Source: Mailhella sp.
Lineage (GTDB): Bacteria > Desulfobacterota > Desulfovibrionia > Desulfovibrionales > Desulfovibrionaceae
Direction of reading: 5' to 3'
Assembly (NCBI GenBank): GCA_017522745.1
Contig: JAFWYI010000301.1
Coordinates: forward strand, 1-11,753
DNA length: 11,753 bases
A program made the translations under genes and the position numbers. Within the stretch, counting starts at the first letter, position 1. The number at the start of each line of letters is the position of its first letter. The notes below the pieces were generated by a model, which was not told where the DNA came from, made no database searches, and saw only the letters and a program-made list of their open reading frames with translations. This document shows, piece by piece, positions 1 through 7,866 of this stretch.

Positions 1-1632
1 ATAGCAGAGCTTGTAGCCGGTGACTTTGGCATCACTCTTGAACTCCAAAGGGAAGAAACTTCCGAAGAAAAGCTATTCTCTTACTTCGATCAAGAAAACG
101 ATGACACCGAAAATCTTGTTACCCGTCCTCCAATTGTTACCATCATGGGCCACGTTGACCATGGTAAGACTTCTCTGCTCGACGCTATCCGCAAGACCAG
201 CGTCACCAGCGGTGAAGCCGGCGGCATCACCCAGCACATCGGCGCCTACCATGTGAAGACCAAGCGCGGCGATATCGTGTTCCTCGATACTCCCGGCCAT
301 GCTGCCTTTACCGCTATGCGTGCCCGCGGCGCTCAGCTCACTGACCTCGTCGTTCTCGTGGTCGCCGCTGACGACGGTGTGATGGATCAGACCCGCGAAG
401 CTATCAACCACTCCCGCGCCGCCGGTGTGCCCATCATGGTGGCTGTGAACAAGATCGATAAGGAAACCGCCAACCCCGACCGCGTGCTTCGCGAGCTGGC
501 CGAACTCGGTCTGCAGGCTGAAGACTGGGGCGGCGATACCATCGTGGGCATGGTCTCTGCCAAGACCGGCAAGGGCCTCGACGATCTGCTCGAACTCATC
601 GCTCTTCAGGCTGAGATCCTTGAACTCAAGGCCAATCCTGATAAGCCTGCCCGCGGTCACGTGGTGGAAGCCAAGCTCGACAAGGGCCGTGGCCCTGTGG
701 CTACCGTGCTCGTGCAGGAAGGTACGCTCCGTCAGGGCGATGTCTTCGTGTGCGGCGTGTTCTCCGGCCGTGTGCGTGCCATGTTCAACGACCAGGGCCG
801 CAAGATCAAGGAAGCCGGACCTTCCATGCCTGTGGAGATCCAGGGCTTCGACGGTGTGCCGGAAGCTGGTGAAGAGTTCGTGGTGCTGGCCGATGAAAAG
901 ACGGCCCGCCGTATCGCTGAATCCCGCGCCACTAAGCTCCGTGAAAAGGAACTGGCCAAGGTTTCCCGCGTGACTCTCGAAAACTTCCTCAGCCAGCGTG
1001 CCGATGCCAAGGAAGCCCTTGTACTCAACGTGGTCCTCAAGGCAGACGTGCAGGGTTCTCTGGAAGCTATCACCGAATACCTCCGCAAGATCAGCACCGA
1101 AAAGGTGCGTATCGAGATCATCCACGGTGGTGCCGGTGCTATCTCCGAGTCCGACGTCATGCTCGCCACGGCTTCCAACGCCATCATCATCGGCTTCAAC
1201 GTGCGTCCTACCGCCAAGGTGAAGGAAGTTGCCGAACAGGAACAGGTGGATATCCGCTTCTACGATATCATCTACAAGCTCGGCGAAGAGATCAAGGCTG
1301 CTATGGCCGGTATGCTGGCTCCTGTTTCCAAGGAAGTGTACCTCGGTCAGGCTGAAGTGCGCGATACCTTCTCTGTGCCCAAGGTCGGCGTTATCGCCGG
1401 TTGTATGGTCACCGACGGTAAGCTCACCCGTAACGCTCAGGCCCGCCTGCTGCGTGACGGTGTGGTGGTCTACACCGGTAGGATCGCGTCCCTCAAGCGC
1501 CACAAGGACGACGCTCGCGAAGTCGTGCGTAACCTCGAATGTGGTGTGGGCCTCGAAAACTTCCACGATATCAAGCTCGGCGACGTTATCGAAGCCTTTG
1601 AAATGGTGGAAGAAGCCGCTTCTCTGGACTAA
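1..1632 (+). CDS. infB: Translation initiation factor IF-2 (3' part, start outside window)
   Basis: IF-2 is the cytoplasmic GTPase that places initiator fMet-tRNA on the 30S subunit and drives 70S joining. The reading frame is open from base 1, so the N-terminal region lies off the left edge; 543 residues are visible. All GTPase motifs are present (fragment numbering): G1 GHVDHGKT at 50-57, the switch I block [10 protein letters not shown] at 74-83, G3 DTPGH at 96-100, G4 NKID at 150-153 and G5 SAK at 186-188. After these come the beta-barrel domain II, domain III and the C-terminal fMet-tRNA-binding domain, ending in the usual short acidic tail. The TAA stop is followed by two hairpins and a convergent argB, so infB is the last gene of its transcription unit. 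The first ~130 bases, which encode the linker before the G domain, are more A/T-rich than the rest. Identification is very secure. Confidence 0.98.
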   Translation: MAELVAGDFGITLELQREETSEEKLFSYFDQENDDTENLVTRPPIVTIMGHVDHGKTSLLDAIRKTSVTSGEAGGITQHIGAYHVKTKRGDIVFLDTPGHAAFTAMRARGAQLTDLVVLVVAADDGVMDQTREAINHSRAAGVPIMVAVNKIDKETANPDRVLRELAELGLQAEDWGGDTIVGMVSAKTGKGLDDLLELIALQAEILELKANPDKPARGHVVEAKLDKGRGPVATVLVQEGTLRQGDVFVCGVFSGRVRAMFNDQGRKIKEAGPSMPVEIQGFDGVPEAGEEFVVLADEKTARRIAESRATKLREKELAKVSRVTLENFLSQRADAKEALVLNVVLKADVQGSLEAITEYLRKISTEKVRIEIIHGGAGAISESDVMLATASNAIIIGFNVRPTAKVKEVAEQEQVDIRFYDIIYKLGEEIKAAMAGMLAPVSKEVYLGQAEVRDTFSVPKVGVIAGCMVTDGKLTRNAQARLLRDGVVVYTGRIASLKRHKDDAREVVRNLECGVGLENFHDIKLGDVIEAFEMVEEAASLD

Positions 1633-1643
1633 GAAAAAAGAAT

Positions 1644-1668
1644 TGTGGGGGAGATGATATCCCCCACA
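1644..1668 (+). terminator. First hairpin after infB
   Basis: Directly after the infB stop, TGTGGGGGA (1644-1652) pairs with TCCCCCACA (1660-1668) around a 7-base loop. No T-run follows it; the next hairpin starts about 8 bases later. It may assist termination or protect the infB 3' end. It is a clear structure with an uncertain role. Confidence 0.5.
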
Positions 1669-1675
1669 CACTTCA

Positions 1676-1749
1676 TATACATAAGAAGCCCGATGTTTCC
1701 GAGTATGTTTGGAAACATCGGGCTTCTTATGTATAGTTATTGTTTTTTT
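1676..1749 (+). terminator. Intrinsic terminator of infB with a 25-bp perfect stem
   Basis: The arms 1676-1700 and 1711-1735 are exact reverse complements (25 bp) around a 10-base loop. A short A/T stretch and a run of seven T (1743-1749) follow on the plus strand. This orientation terminates infB transcription. On the minus strand, argB transcripts also read into the stem, but the sequence beyond it is not T-rich, so it would be a poorer terminator in that direction. Confidence 0.85.
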
Positions 1750-1756
1750 CAGTTGC

Positions 1757-2659
1757 TTACTTCTCGATGACAGTACCGATGCCCTGATCGGTGAGTAGTT
1801 CCAGAAGGACGCAGTTCTCAACGCGACCGTCCACGATGGTCACCTTGTCCACACCGTTGTTCAGGGCGTTCAGGCAGCAGTCGATCTTGGGGATCATGCC
1901 GCCGGTGAGCGTGCCGTCCGCCTTCATCTGTTCCGCGTCTGCGATATTGAAGTGCTCGATGAGCTTTCCTTCCTTGTCCAGCACGCCGGCAACGTCCGTA
2001 AGCATAAGCAGGCGTTTGGCCATGAGCGCACCAGCCACAGCACCGGCTACGGAGTCCGCATTGATATTGTAGGTATTGCCCTCGGCATCCACGCCCACAG
2101 GCGCGATGACCGGCACGAAGTCATCGGCGATGAGCGAGTTGAGCAGACGGGCGTTGACATGCGTCACCTCGCCCACGTTACCAAGATCGATGATCTCCGG
2201 CGGCTGTTCCTGACCGTGGTTGATGGTCATGGCCAGCTTGCGGGCTTCGAGCAGGACGCCGTCCTTACCGGAAAGACCGACAGCCTTGGCCCCCGTCTTG
2301 TTGATGAGGTTCACTACGCTTTTGTTCACGGAGCCTACAAGTACCATTTCCACCACGTTCATGGTGGCTTCATCCGTCACGCGATGGCCGTTGCGGAATT
2401 CGGACTTGATCTCCAGCTTGTTCAGCATCTGATTGATCTGCGGGCCGCCGCCATGCACCACCACAGGATGGATACCCACCAGCTTGAGCAGACTGATGTT
2501 ACGGGCAAAGGCCAGTTTGAGGTTTTCATCGGTCATGGCATGGCCACCATATTTGATGACGATGGTCTCACCGTGATATTCACGCAGATACGGCAGGCTC
2601 TCGATAAGGATACGCGACTGGATGCGCGCCTGTTCCATAGGATCGATGGGCATGGGCAT
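1757..2659 (-). CDS. argB: N-acetylglutamate kinase
   Basis: This enzyme phosphorylates N-acetyl-L-glutamate with ATP, the second step of the acetylated arginine pathway in the cytoplasm. The 300-residue protein has normal length for the amino-acid-kinase family. Visible motifs are the lysine/glycine loop VIKYGGHAM (K36), the substrate loop [11 protein letters not shown] (67-77), the arginine of NGHRVTD (about 93), GLSGKDG (128-134), NINADS (198-203), [11 protein letters not shown] (217-227) and GGMIPK with K258. The start is the ATG at 2659, preceded by a strong GGAGGAG ribosome site 5-7 bases away. The frame stays open upstream to 2872 but that part has no family resemblance. About 30 residues precede the first kinase strand, as in the hexameric, arginine-inhibited enzymes; feedback control is therefore an inference. 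The gene stands alone, convergent with infB and divergent from yajC. Confidence 0.97.
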   Translation of the reverse strand: MPMPIDPMEQARIQSRILIESLPYLREYHGETIVIKYGGHAMTDENLKLAFARNISLLKLVGIHPVVVHGGGPQINQMLNKLEIKSEFRNGHRVTDEATMNVVEMVLVGSVNKSVVNLINKTGAKAVGLSGKDGVLLEARKLAMTINHGQEQPPEIIDLGNVGEVTHVNARLLNSLIADDFVPVIAPVGVDAEGNTYNINADSVAGAVAGALMAKRLLMLTDVAGVLDKEGKLIEHFNIADAEQMKADGTLTGGMIPKIDCCLNALNNGVDKVTIVDGRVENCVLLELLTDQGIGTVIEK

Positions 2660-2886
2660 ATATTCTCCTCCGCGCATGAGCGCTTTTGATTCATGACGCC
2701 ATATTTTCACGCATTCCCCTTGAAAGTCCAGTGTTTTCCCTGTGAAGAAATTCCCGGAAAACTCGCGCGGCACCTCTTGTCTTAGCCTTTCGGAGTGCTT
2801 AAACCATTGCATAAACAAGCTCAAAAGGTTAAGAAGAGCTTTCAACGAGCGGACGAATGTCCGTAAATTCAACTCTGGAGACCATA
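2660..2886. promoter_or_regulatory. Divergent regulatory gap between argB and yajC
   Basis: These 227 bases separate two divergent genes and must hold both promoters. A weak candidate for yajC is TTGCAT (2808-2813), 16 bases, TAAGAA (2830-2835); another is TTGTCT (2777-2782), 17 bases, TAAACC (2800-2805). Neither is close to consensus. No convincing argB promoter was found by eye. An inverted repeat GTTTTCC-N16-GGAAAAC lies at 2733-2762. The argB ribosome site (2664-2671) and the yajC ribosome site (GGAG, 2877-2880) sit at the two ends. Confidence 0.35.
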
Positions 2887-3246
2887 ATGCTCACTTCCAT
2901 CGCCTACGCTGCCGGTAACGCCGGTGGTGCTGCCGCTCAGGGTCCTATGGGCGCCCTCGCCTCTTTCGTTCCCCTGCTGCTCATGTTTGCCGTGTTCTAC
3001 TTCCTGCTCATCCGTCCTCAGCAGAAGCGTAACAAGGAACACAAGGCCATGATCGAAGCTCTCGGCAAGGGTTCCTATGTCATGACCTCCGCCGGCTTCC
3101 TCGGTCGCATCGTCGACATCGAAGGCGACATCCTCGTGGTCGATCTGGGTGAAACCAAGGTCCGTATGCCCCGCGGCTTCGTGAGCGGCACCTACGATCC
3201 CAAGGCTCTCACCAAGACCGAAGCCGCCCCCGCCGAAAAGAAGTAA
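2887..3246 (+). CDS. yajC: Preprotein translocase subunit YajC
   Basis: YajC is the small inner-membrane partner of SecD and SecF, which together assist SecYEG-driven export. The 119-residue product has the family layout: a short Gly/Ala-rich N-terminus, one membrane helix (about 24-42, [16 protein letters not shown]), the hallmark [13 protein letters not shown] at 43-55, then a small beta-rich cytoplasmic domain ([18 protein letters not shown]) and a Lys/Ala tail. The ATG at 2887 is chosen because GGAG lies 6 bases upstream; an ATG at 2857 in the same frame has no ribosome site and would add ten unrelated residues before the helix. The next gene is secD, 105 bases downstream, with two hairpins in between. 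Confidence 0.95.
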   Translation: MLTSIAYAAGNAGGAAAQGPMGALASFVPLLLMFAVFYFLLIRPQQKRNKEHKAMIEALGKGSYVMTSAGFLGRIVDIEGDILVVDLGETKVRMPRGFVSGTYDPKALTKTEAAPAEKK

Positions 3247-3252
3247 TACTTC

Positions 3253-3309
3253 GGGAAACGCTTCCCATGACTCCGCGCCTCTTTTGCGAGAGGCGTGGAG
3301 CTTTGTATT
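3253..3309 (+). terminator. Hairpins between yajC and secD (possible attenuator)
   Basis: Two structures occupy the yajC-secD gap. The first is GGGAA-ACGC-TTCCC at 3253-3266. The second is a 12-bp stem with one G-U pair, CTCCGCGCCTCT (3271-3282) with AGAGGCGTGGAG (3289-3300), closed by a 6-base loop. It is followed by the T-rich stretch CTTTGTATTTTCTT starting at 3301. The broken T-run suggests partial termination or an RNA-processing and stability element that makes yajC mRNA exceed secDF mRNA. That role is inferred from shape only. Confidence 0.5.
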
Positions 3310-3351
3310 TTCTTGCCGCAATATGTCCCCTATCAACCTAAGGAATCAGTA

Positions 3352-4932
3352 ATGAAAGCTCTGCGTTTACGCCTGGCAGTTTCTCTGATGGTGTTCCTCG
3401 TTGTGCTGGCCTACGCGATGCCCAACCTGCCTTTTATCAGTAATTCTCCGTTGGGTGCCCTCATGCAGGACCGTATCAATCTCGGTCTTGACCTGAAGGG
3501 CGGCATGCACCTCACGCTGGGCGTGGATGTGGAAAAAGCCGTGCAGAACACGCTGTCCGTCACCGGGCAGGATATGCGCGACCGTGCGAATCATGAAAAG
3601 ATCACGCTCATGAAGCCGCGCCTCAACGCTGACGGCAAACTTGAAGTCGTGCTTCCCCGTCTCGATCAGGCTCAGGCCTTTGAAAAGATGGTCCAGGAAT
3701 GGTTCGGCAACCTTGCGCAGATCGATTCCCGCGCTACGACTTCCGGCCGCGTGTATGTTTTCGATCTTGCTGCCGAAGCTCGCAAGCAGACCGAAGAAAT
3801 GACTCTGGATCAGGTCGTTCGCACCATCCGTAACCGTATCGACCAGTTCGGTGTGGCTGAACCTGACATCCGTCGCCAGTCCGACAATCAGGTGCAGGTG
3901 CAGCTCCCCGGCATGACCGATGCCGAACGCGCTATCCAGATCATCGGCCAGACGGCCCATCTGGAATTCCGCCTCGTCCGTGACGACGTGAATCCCAATG
4001 CCATGATGCTGCCCGCCGGCACCGCTCGTTTCCCGATGATCACGAAGAATCCTGATGGCTCGCAGAGTGAAAGCGTCGTCATCCTCGATTCTGACGCACT
4101 CATGGGCGGCGAAGATATCACCAACGCCCGTCCCGCCTTCAACGAGTTCGGTCAGGCTTACGTCGGTCTTGAATTCAACAACCGTGGTGCCAACACCTTT
4201 GAACGCATCACTGGTGAGAACATCAAGAAGCGTATGGCCATCGTGCTGGACGGCAAGGTCTATTCTGCCCCCGTCATCCAGGACCGTATCTCCGGCGGCA
4301 AGGCTTCCATCACCGGTAACTTCACGACTGCAGAAGCTCAGGACCTCGCTATCGTTCTGCGTGCCGGCTCCCTGCCTGCGCCTGTGTCCATCTTGGAAGA
4401 ACGTACCGTTGGTCCTTCCCTTGGTAAGGAATCCATCAACAGCGGTATCATCGCCTCTCTGGTCGGTGCGTCTGCCGTTGTCATCATCATGCCGCTGTAC
4501 TACGGCCTTTCCGGTCTCATCGCCGATGCCATGCTCTGCTTCACCATCATGATCCTCATGGCTGGCATGACTCTGTTCGGGGCTACGCTCACGCTGCCCG
4601 GTATCGCCGGTATCGTACTCACCATCGGTATGTCGGTGGACGCCAACGTGCTCATCTTTGAACGTATCCGTGAAGAGCTGAAAAATGGTCTCAGCGCTTT
4701 TGAGGCTGTGCAGGCCGGTTTCAGCCGCGCCAGTGTTTCCATTCTCGACTCGAACCTCACGACGCTCATCACGGCCGCCATCCTGTACCAGTTCGGCACG
4801 GGTCCCATCCGTGGCTTTGCAGTGACTCTTTCGCTGGGTATCCTTGCTTCCATGTTCACGGCCATCTTTGTGTCGCGAGCCATTTTTGAAACCTGGATCC
4901 AGCGTTCTCGTACCCAGAAAATCAGCGTCTAG
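3352..4932 (+). CDS. secD: Protein translocase subunit SecD
   Basis: SecD forms, with SecF, the proton-motive-force-driven accessory that pulls exported proteins into the periplasm. The 526-residue protein has TM1 at about 8-27, the signature LGLDLKGGMHL (44-54), a large periplasmic region including IRNRIDQFGVAEPDIR, VQVQLPGM and GGEDITNARPAF, then LRAGSLPAPVSILEERTVGP leading into five C-terminal membrane helices from about residue 366. GMSVDANVLIFERIREE carries D430, which matches the conserved transmembrane aspartate of the proton path in E. coli SecD. The start at 3352 follows AAGGA with a 7-base gap; an upstream in-frame GTG at 3295 lies inside a hairpin stem and is unlikely. secF follows after 15 bases, so the two are surely cotranscribed. 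Confidence 0.98.
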   Translation: MKALRLRLAVSLMVFLVVLAYAMPNLPFISNSPLGALMQDRINLGLDLKGGMHLTLGVDVEKAVQNTLSVTGQDMRDRANHEKITLMKPRLNADGKLEVVLPRLDQAQAFEKMVQEWFGNLAQIDSRATTSGRVYVFDLAAEARKQTEEMTLDQVVRTIRNRIDQFGVAEPDIRRQSDNQVQVQLPGMTDAERAIQIIGQTAHLEFRLVRDDVNPNAMMLPAGTARFPMITKNPDGSQSESVVILDSDALMGGEDITNARPAFNEFGQAYVGLEFNNRGANTFERITGENIKKRMAIVLDGKVYSAPVIQDRISGGKASITGNFTTAEAQDLAIVLRAGSLPAPVSILEERTVGPSLGKESINSGIIASLVGASAVVIIMPLYYGLSGLIADAMLCFTIMILMAGMTLFGATLTLPGIAGIVLTIGMSVDANVLIFERIREELKNGLSAFEAVQAGFSRASVSILDSNLTTLITAAILYQFGTGPIRGFAVTLSLGILASMFTAIFVSRAIFETWIQRSRTQKISV

Positions 4933-4947
4933 TAAAGAGGTTCCATT

Positions 4948-6063
4948 ATGGGATTCGCCCTTCTTTCTCGTCAGACCAATATCGACTTCGCCGGTCTGCG
5001 TCGCATTGCGTATGCCATCTCCGGCCTCTTCATCGTTATCGGACTTTTTGCCATCATCATGAACGGCGGCCTGCGCTATGGCGTGGACTTTGCCGGTGGC
5101 GCCATGGTTCAGGTGCAGTTCGAACAGCCTATCGCTGACGAACAGGTCAAGACCGCTCTTCAGAACGTCAGTCTCTCCGGCCTGACCGTTCAGCAGGTCG
5201 GCAGTGAAGACCGTGACTATATGCTGCGTTTTTCGCTGGATGCCGTGGAAAATCAGGATCTGCGTGAACAGGTTTCCGGCGCGCTCAAGTCCAGTATCCC
5301 GGACAATCCTTCCTCCATCCAGCGCCTTGAGACCGTCGGCCCCAAAGTGGGCAATGATCTCCGCAACATGGCTATCGAAGCCCTGTTCTATGCGGTTCTC
5401 CTCATCACCGTATACATCTCCGGCCGCTTCGAACATAGCTGGTTCATCGCCGGTGCCATGGCGGTGGTCCTCTGGGGCGCTGTGTACGGAGCAGGTTATC
5501 TCGGCTTCAACCGGCTCATCGGTGTGGCCATCGGTCTGCTGGTAACGCTCGTCTGCTGCTGGAAACTGAAGCTGAACTTCGCCTTGGGCGCTATTCTCGC
5601 CCTGCTGCACGACGTTATGGTAACGCTGGGCCTGCTTACCCTGATGGGCGTGGAGATCGACCTCAATGTCATCGCCGCCCTGCTCACCCTCGTGGGTTAC
5701 TCCATCAACGATACCATCGTCGTGTACGACCGTATCCGTGAAAATCTGCGTGCCATCCCTGCAGATGCCACGGAAAAGCCCACCATGTACGGCATCATCA
5801 ACAAGTCTGTGAACCAGACGCTGGCTCGTACCATCATGACCTCTGCTACCACGCTGGTGGCCTGTCTTGCGCTGTACCTGCTCGGCGGTAGCGTCATCCA
5901 TGACTTCGCCTTCACCATCACCATGGGCGTGGTCTTCGGTACGTTCTCCTCTGTCTTCGTGGCTGCTCCCATCCTCATGGCTTTCGGCAATGCCGATCTG
6001 TACCATAAGAAGGCTTCCAAGAACGACGATTACGAACGCCCCGGCGAACACGGCATCGTGTAA
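4948..6063 (+). CDS. secF: Protein translocase subunit SecF, with ~45-residue membrane insertion
   Basis: SecF is the membrane partner of SecD. Family marks are the N-terminal TM1 (about 18-38), GLRYGVDFAGGAMVQV (41-56), TVGPKVGNDL (129-138), ALLHDV with D222, GYSINDTIVVYDRIREN (250-266), and two final helices. AGAGG lies 7 bases before the ATG. At 371 residues it is longer than the roughly 300-325 common in the family. The excess sits between the TM2 end (VYISGRFE, 155-162) and the usual next helix (LNFALGAILALLHDV). Residues about 165-207 form two extra hydrophobic stretches, giving eight predicted helices instead of six. An even number keeps the remaining topology unchanged. The extra block is in frame, has the same base composition as its surroundings, and contains no stop, so it looks like a real lineage trait and not an assembly error. 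Confidence 0.97.
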   Translation: MGFALLSRQTNIDFAGLRRIAYAISGLFIVIGLFAIIMNGGLRYGVDFAGGAMVQVQFEQPIADEQVKTALQNVSLSGLTVQQVGSEDRDYMLRFSLDAVENQDLREQVSGALKSSIPDNPSSIQRLETVGPKVGNDLRNMAIEALFYAVLLITVYISGRFEHSWFIAGAMAVVLWGAVYGAGYLGFNRLIGVAIGLLVTLVCCWKLKLNFALGAILALLHDVMVTLGLLTLMGVEIDLNVIAALLTLVGYSINDTIVVYDRIRENLRAIPADATEKPTMYGIINKSVNQTLARTIMTSATTLVACLALYLLGGSVIHDFAFTITMGVVFGTFSSVFVAAPILMAFGNADLYHKKASKNDDYERPGEHGIV

Positions 6064-6083
6064 TCGCCTGGAAGATACCAACG

Positions 6084-6113
6084 AAAAAGGCTCCGTTTTC
6101 ACGGAGCCTTTTT
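6084..6113. terminator. Bidirectional terminator between secF and the minus-strand operon
   Basis: AAAAAGGCTCCGT (6084-6096) and ACGGAGCCTTTTT (6101-6113) form a 13-bp stem with a TTTC loop, A-run on the left and T-run on the right. It can terminate secF on the plus strand and the flavin reductase gene on the minus strand. It starts right after the minus-strand stop codon (6114-6116). Confidence 0.9.
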
Positions 6114-6680
6114 TCATGCCTTCATGAGGCTTTTCCCTGCAGAAAAGGCCTTGGCTACCTTCTCGCCCACAGCCAGATAATCCTTGCTGCACGGGTCATA
6201 GACCACAGGCTGGAGCCGGGATACGTCTATCCTGCCATTTTCTCCGAGAACACTTTCGTCCACCGAGACGTTGACGATGCGTCCTACCATGTAGCAGGTC
6301 TCCTCATCGTAGGATATCAGCTCACATTCCATGGCCATGGGGAGTTCCTCGATAAGAGGCGCGTCCACATGGGCAGAACGGACGGCGTGGAATCCTGCAC
6401 GGGAAAACTTATCTTCGATATCGTTCCCAGACGCGATGCCTACATAATCACAGGCTTCTATCTTTCCTCGCGTGGCCATGCTCACAGTGAAAGCCCGCTT
6501 CGCAAGGATATTCTTCGTCGTCTTATGCTCTTCGGAAAGGCAGAGGCCTATCCTGTCATCCGTATGCATCCCGCCCCATGCGGCATTCATCGCATTGGGT
6601 ACACCAGCCTCATCGTATGCGGCCACGATGAATACCGGCATAGGATAAAGCCACGGTTTCACTCCGAAATCTTTACGCAT
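6114..6680 (-). CDS. Flavin reductase family protein (flavoredoxin-like)
   Basis: The 188-residue protein has the FMN-binding split-barrel pattern of the flavin reductase/flavoredoxin family: an N-terminal [20 protein letters not shown] (13-32) followed by AAWGG, an FMN-contact stretch [18 protein letters not shown] (51-68), SGNDIEDKF (84-92) and [17 protein letters not shown] (105-121). Such proteins bind FMN and pass electrons or reduce free flavin; the partner here cannot be told. Flavoredoxin is known from Desulfovibrio as an electron carrier, but this protein may have another role. The start at 6680 has AGGAGG about 6 bases upstream; a longer frame to 6758 lies inside the preceding gene. 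Its ATG overlaps the end of the ATP-grasp gene by 8 bases, which implies translational coupling. It is the last gene of the operon. Confidence 0.85.
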   Translation of the reverse strand: MRKDFGVKPWLYPMPVFIVAAYDEAGVPNAMNAAWGGMHTDDRIGLCLSEEHKTTKNILAKRAFTVSMATRGKIEACDYVGIASGNDIEDKFSRAGFHAVRSAHVDAPLIEELPMAMECELISYDEETCYMVGRIVNVSVDESVLGENGRIDVSRLQPVVYDPCSKDYLAVGEKVAKAFSAGKSLMKA

Positions 6681-7860
6681 CGTTTTCCTCCTCTGGTCCT
6701 TGCGCCAAAAATTCATGCAGGTCGGAACGCAGTATCGAATCCAATTCCCTGCGAGCATGGACGTTCGATTCCACGATGATGAAACCGAACACCGGGCCGC
6801 CGTTCCTGTAGTCTATCTTTCGCAGCTCCAGAACCTTCTGGAACGCCGCGCAAAGTTTGTCGTAGTCGAACTCCACCTCCGCAAGATGAGGCTGAACGTC
6901 TGGCGAGGGGTTGAGTACCGCGAAAGCGTAGAGGGCGTCGTCCTTTCCGGCAAGCAGGCTGTCCCAGTCTGGCCGGATATCGTTCAGGAAATAGTCATAG
7001 GTACGGAAGCCGTAGGCGTAGAGAGAAATATCCGTCAGACACCACCCGGCGAAACGCAGCGGATTGGCTTCGATAGGGATGATGCGCTCTCCGTCCACCC
7101 GGAGTTCCAGATGGAGAGGCAGGTCCCGCAGGCCCATTTCCTCGTTCATGCGGTCGAAGAACTCGGTGAATCGATCAAGATTCTCGCGGAGTATGGATGC
7201 CCCGCAGACGTAGAGCCTGTCGCTCACATCGTCGGCAGAACTGAATTCATGATGCAGGATATTCAGGATAACGGCCTTGCCTTCACCGTCATAATAAAAA
7301 TCTACCGCGTATTCTTCGCCGCCGATGTATCCTTCAAGGATGAAGGTCCGGCTGCCGATGACGCTTTCGTCGTAGTCCCTGTTCCATTCGCTGGAATGAA
7401 GGCGGATATCTTCCAGAGCCTGCTGCCAGTCCCGTTCAGAGAAAATAGTATAGACTCCGACACTGAAAAAACCTACGGATGGCTTGAGTACGAAGGGTGT
7501 GTCCAGTGTGGAGAAGTCGATCTCCTCCAACTCTTCGGCCGCCACCTCCCGAAAGAAAAGCTCAGGGCAGAGCGGCGCCAGTTTGCGCCGGAACGCGGCT
7601 TTGTCCTTGCAGAGAGCTATGCTCTGCTGGAGCGAAGTGTCGCGGGAATGTTTCACCACCCAGGAGAGGGAGTTTTCACACGTCGTGTATATCCGGCTTC
7701 CGGCATCGAGAAGAGCTTCGGCGTCATCTTCAGAGATGAGATGGAAGCGCCCCTGAGGATCAGCTTCGAGCGCGGCCTGATTGCGAAGCACAGGGACTTG
7801 GCACTCTTCCAGATATTCCTTCAATTCCCGGGAAACGTATTGCTGGTCAAGGATGATCAT
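6673..7860 (-). CDS. ATP-grasp domain protein, probable carboxylate-amine ligase
   Basis: This 395-residue protein has an ATP-grasp fold in the middle: the first nucleotide lysine near CKDK (84-87), [14 protein letters not shown] (123-136) with K126 and the glycine-rich loop, [17 protein letters not shown] (174-190) with E176 and E183, and the metal-binding pair LELRVD (251-256) and IEANPLR (263-269). The N-terminal ~80 residues fit a pre-ATP-grasp domain. ATP-grasp ligases activate a carboxylate as acyl-phosphate and join it to an amine or thiol; the substrates here are unknown. A C-terminal extension (about 300-395) has no motif I recognise. The ATG at 7860 follows GAGG with a short 4-base gap, and the gene begins 6 bases after the ABC ATPase stop, so the two are cotranscribed. 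Peptide or amino-acid ligation would fit a neighbouring peptide-transporter ATPase, but that is a guess. Confidence 0.8.
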   Translation of the reverse strand: MIILDQQYVSRELKEYLEECQVPVLRNQAALEADPQGRFHLISEDDAEALLDAGSRIYTTCENSLSWVVKHSRDTSLQQSIALCKDKAAFRRKLAPLCPELFFREVAAEELEEIDFSTLDTPFVLKPSVGFFSVGVYTIFSERDWQQALEDIRLHSSEWNRDYDESVIGSRTFILEGYIGGEEYAVDFYYDGEGKAVILNILHHEFSSADDVSDRLYVCGASILRENLDRFTEFFDRMNEEMGLRDLPLHLELRVDGERIIPIEANPLRFAGWCLTDISLYAYGFRTYDYFLNDIRPDWDSLLAGKDDALYAFAVLNPSPDVQPHLAEVEFDYDKLCAAFQKVLELRKIDYRNGGPVFGFIIVESNVHARRELDSILRSDLHEFLAQGPEEENDA

Positions 7861-7866
7861 GGGACC

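Noticed and set aside
73..1821. 582-codon frame antisense to infB
   Set aside because: Same codon-aligned shadow effect; infB is certain and the antisense product has no family features. It also runs through the infB terminator.
2660..2872. N-terminal extension of ArgB to 2872
   Set aside because: The strong ribosome site is before 2659 and the extension has no homology to kinases; it overlaps the yajC leader region.
2857..2886. Earlier ATG for yajC
   Set aside because: No ribosome site, and it would add ten residues unlike YajC; GGAG sits correctly for 2887.
3295..3351. GTG-initiated N-terminal extension of SecD, or a leader peptide
   Set aside because: The GTG lies within the 12-bp stem, has no ribosome site, and would put a non-hydrophobic stretch before TM1. 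AAGGA precedes the ATG at 3352.
3367..6192. 941-codon stop-free frame antisense to secD and secF
   Set aside because: It is codon-aligned with both genes. Stops in that frame need TTA, CTA or TCA in the sense strand, which these biased genes avoid. The predicted protein is His/Asp/Gly-rich with no domain.
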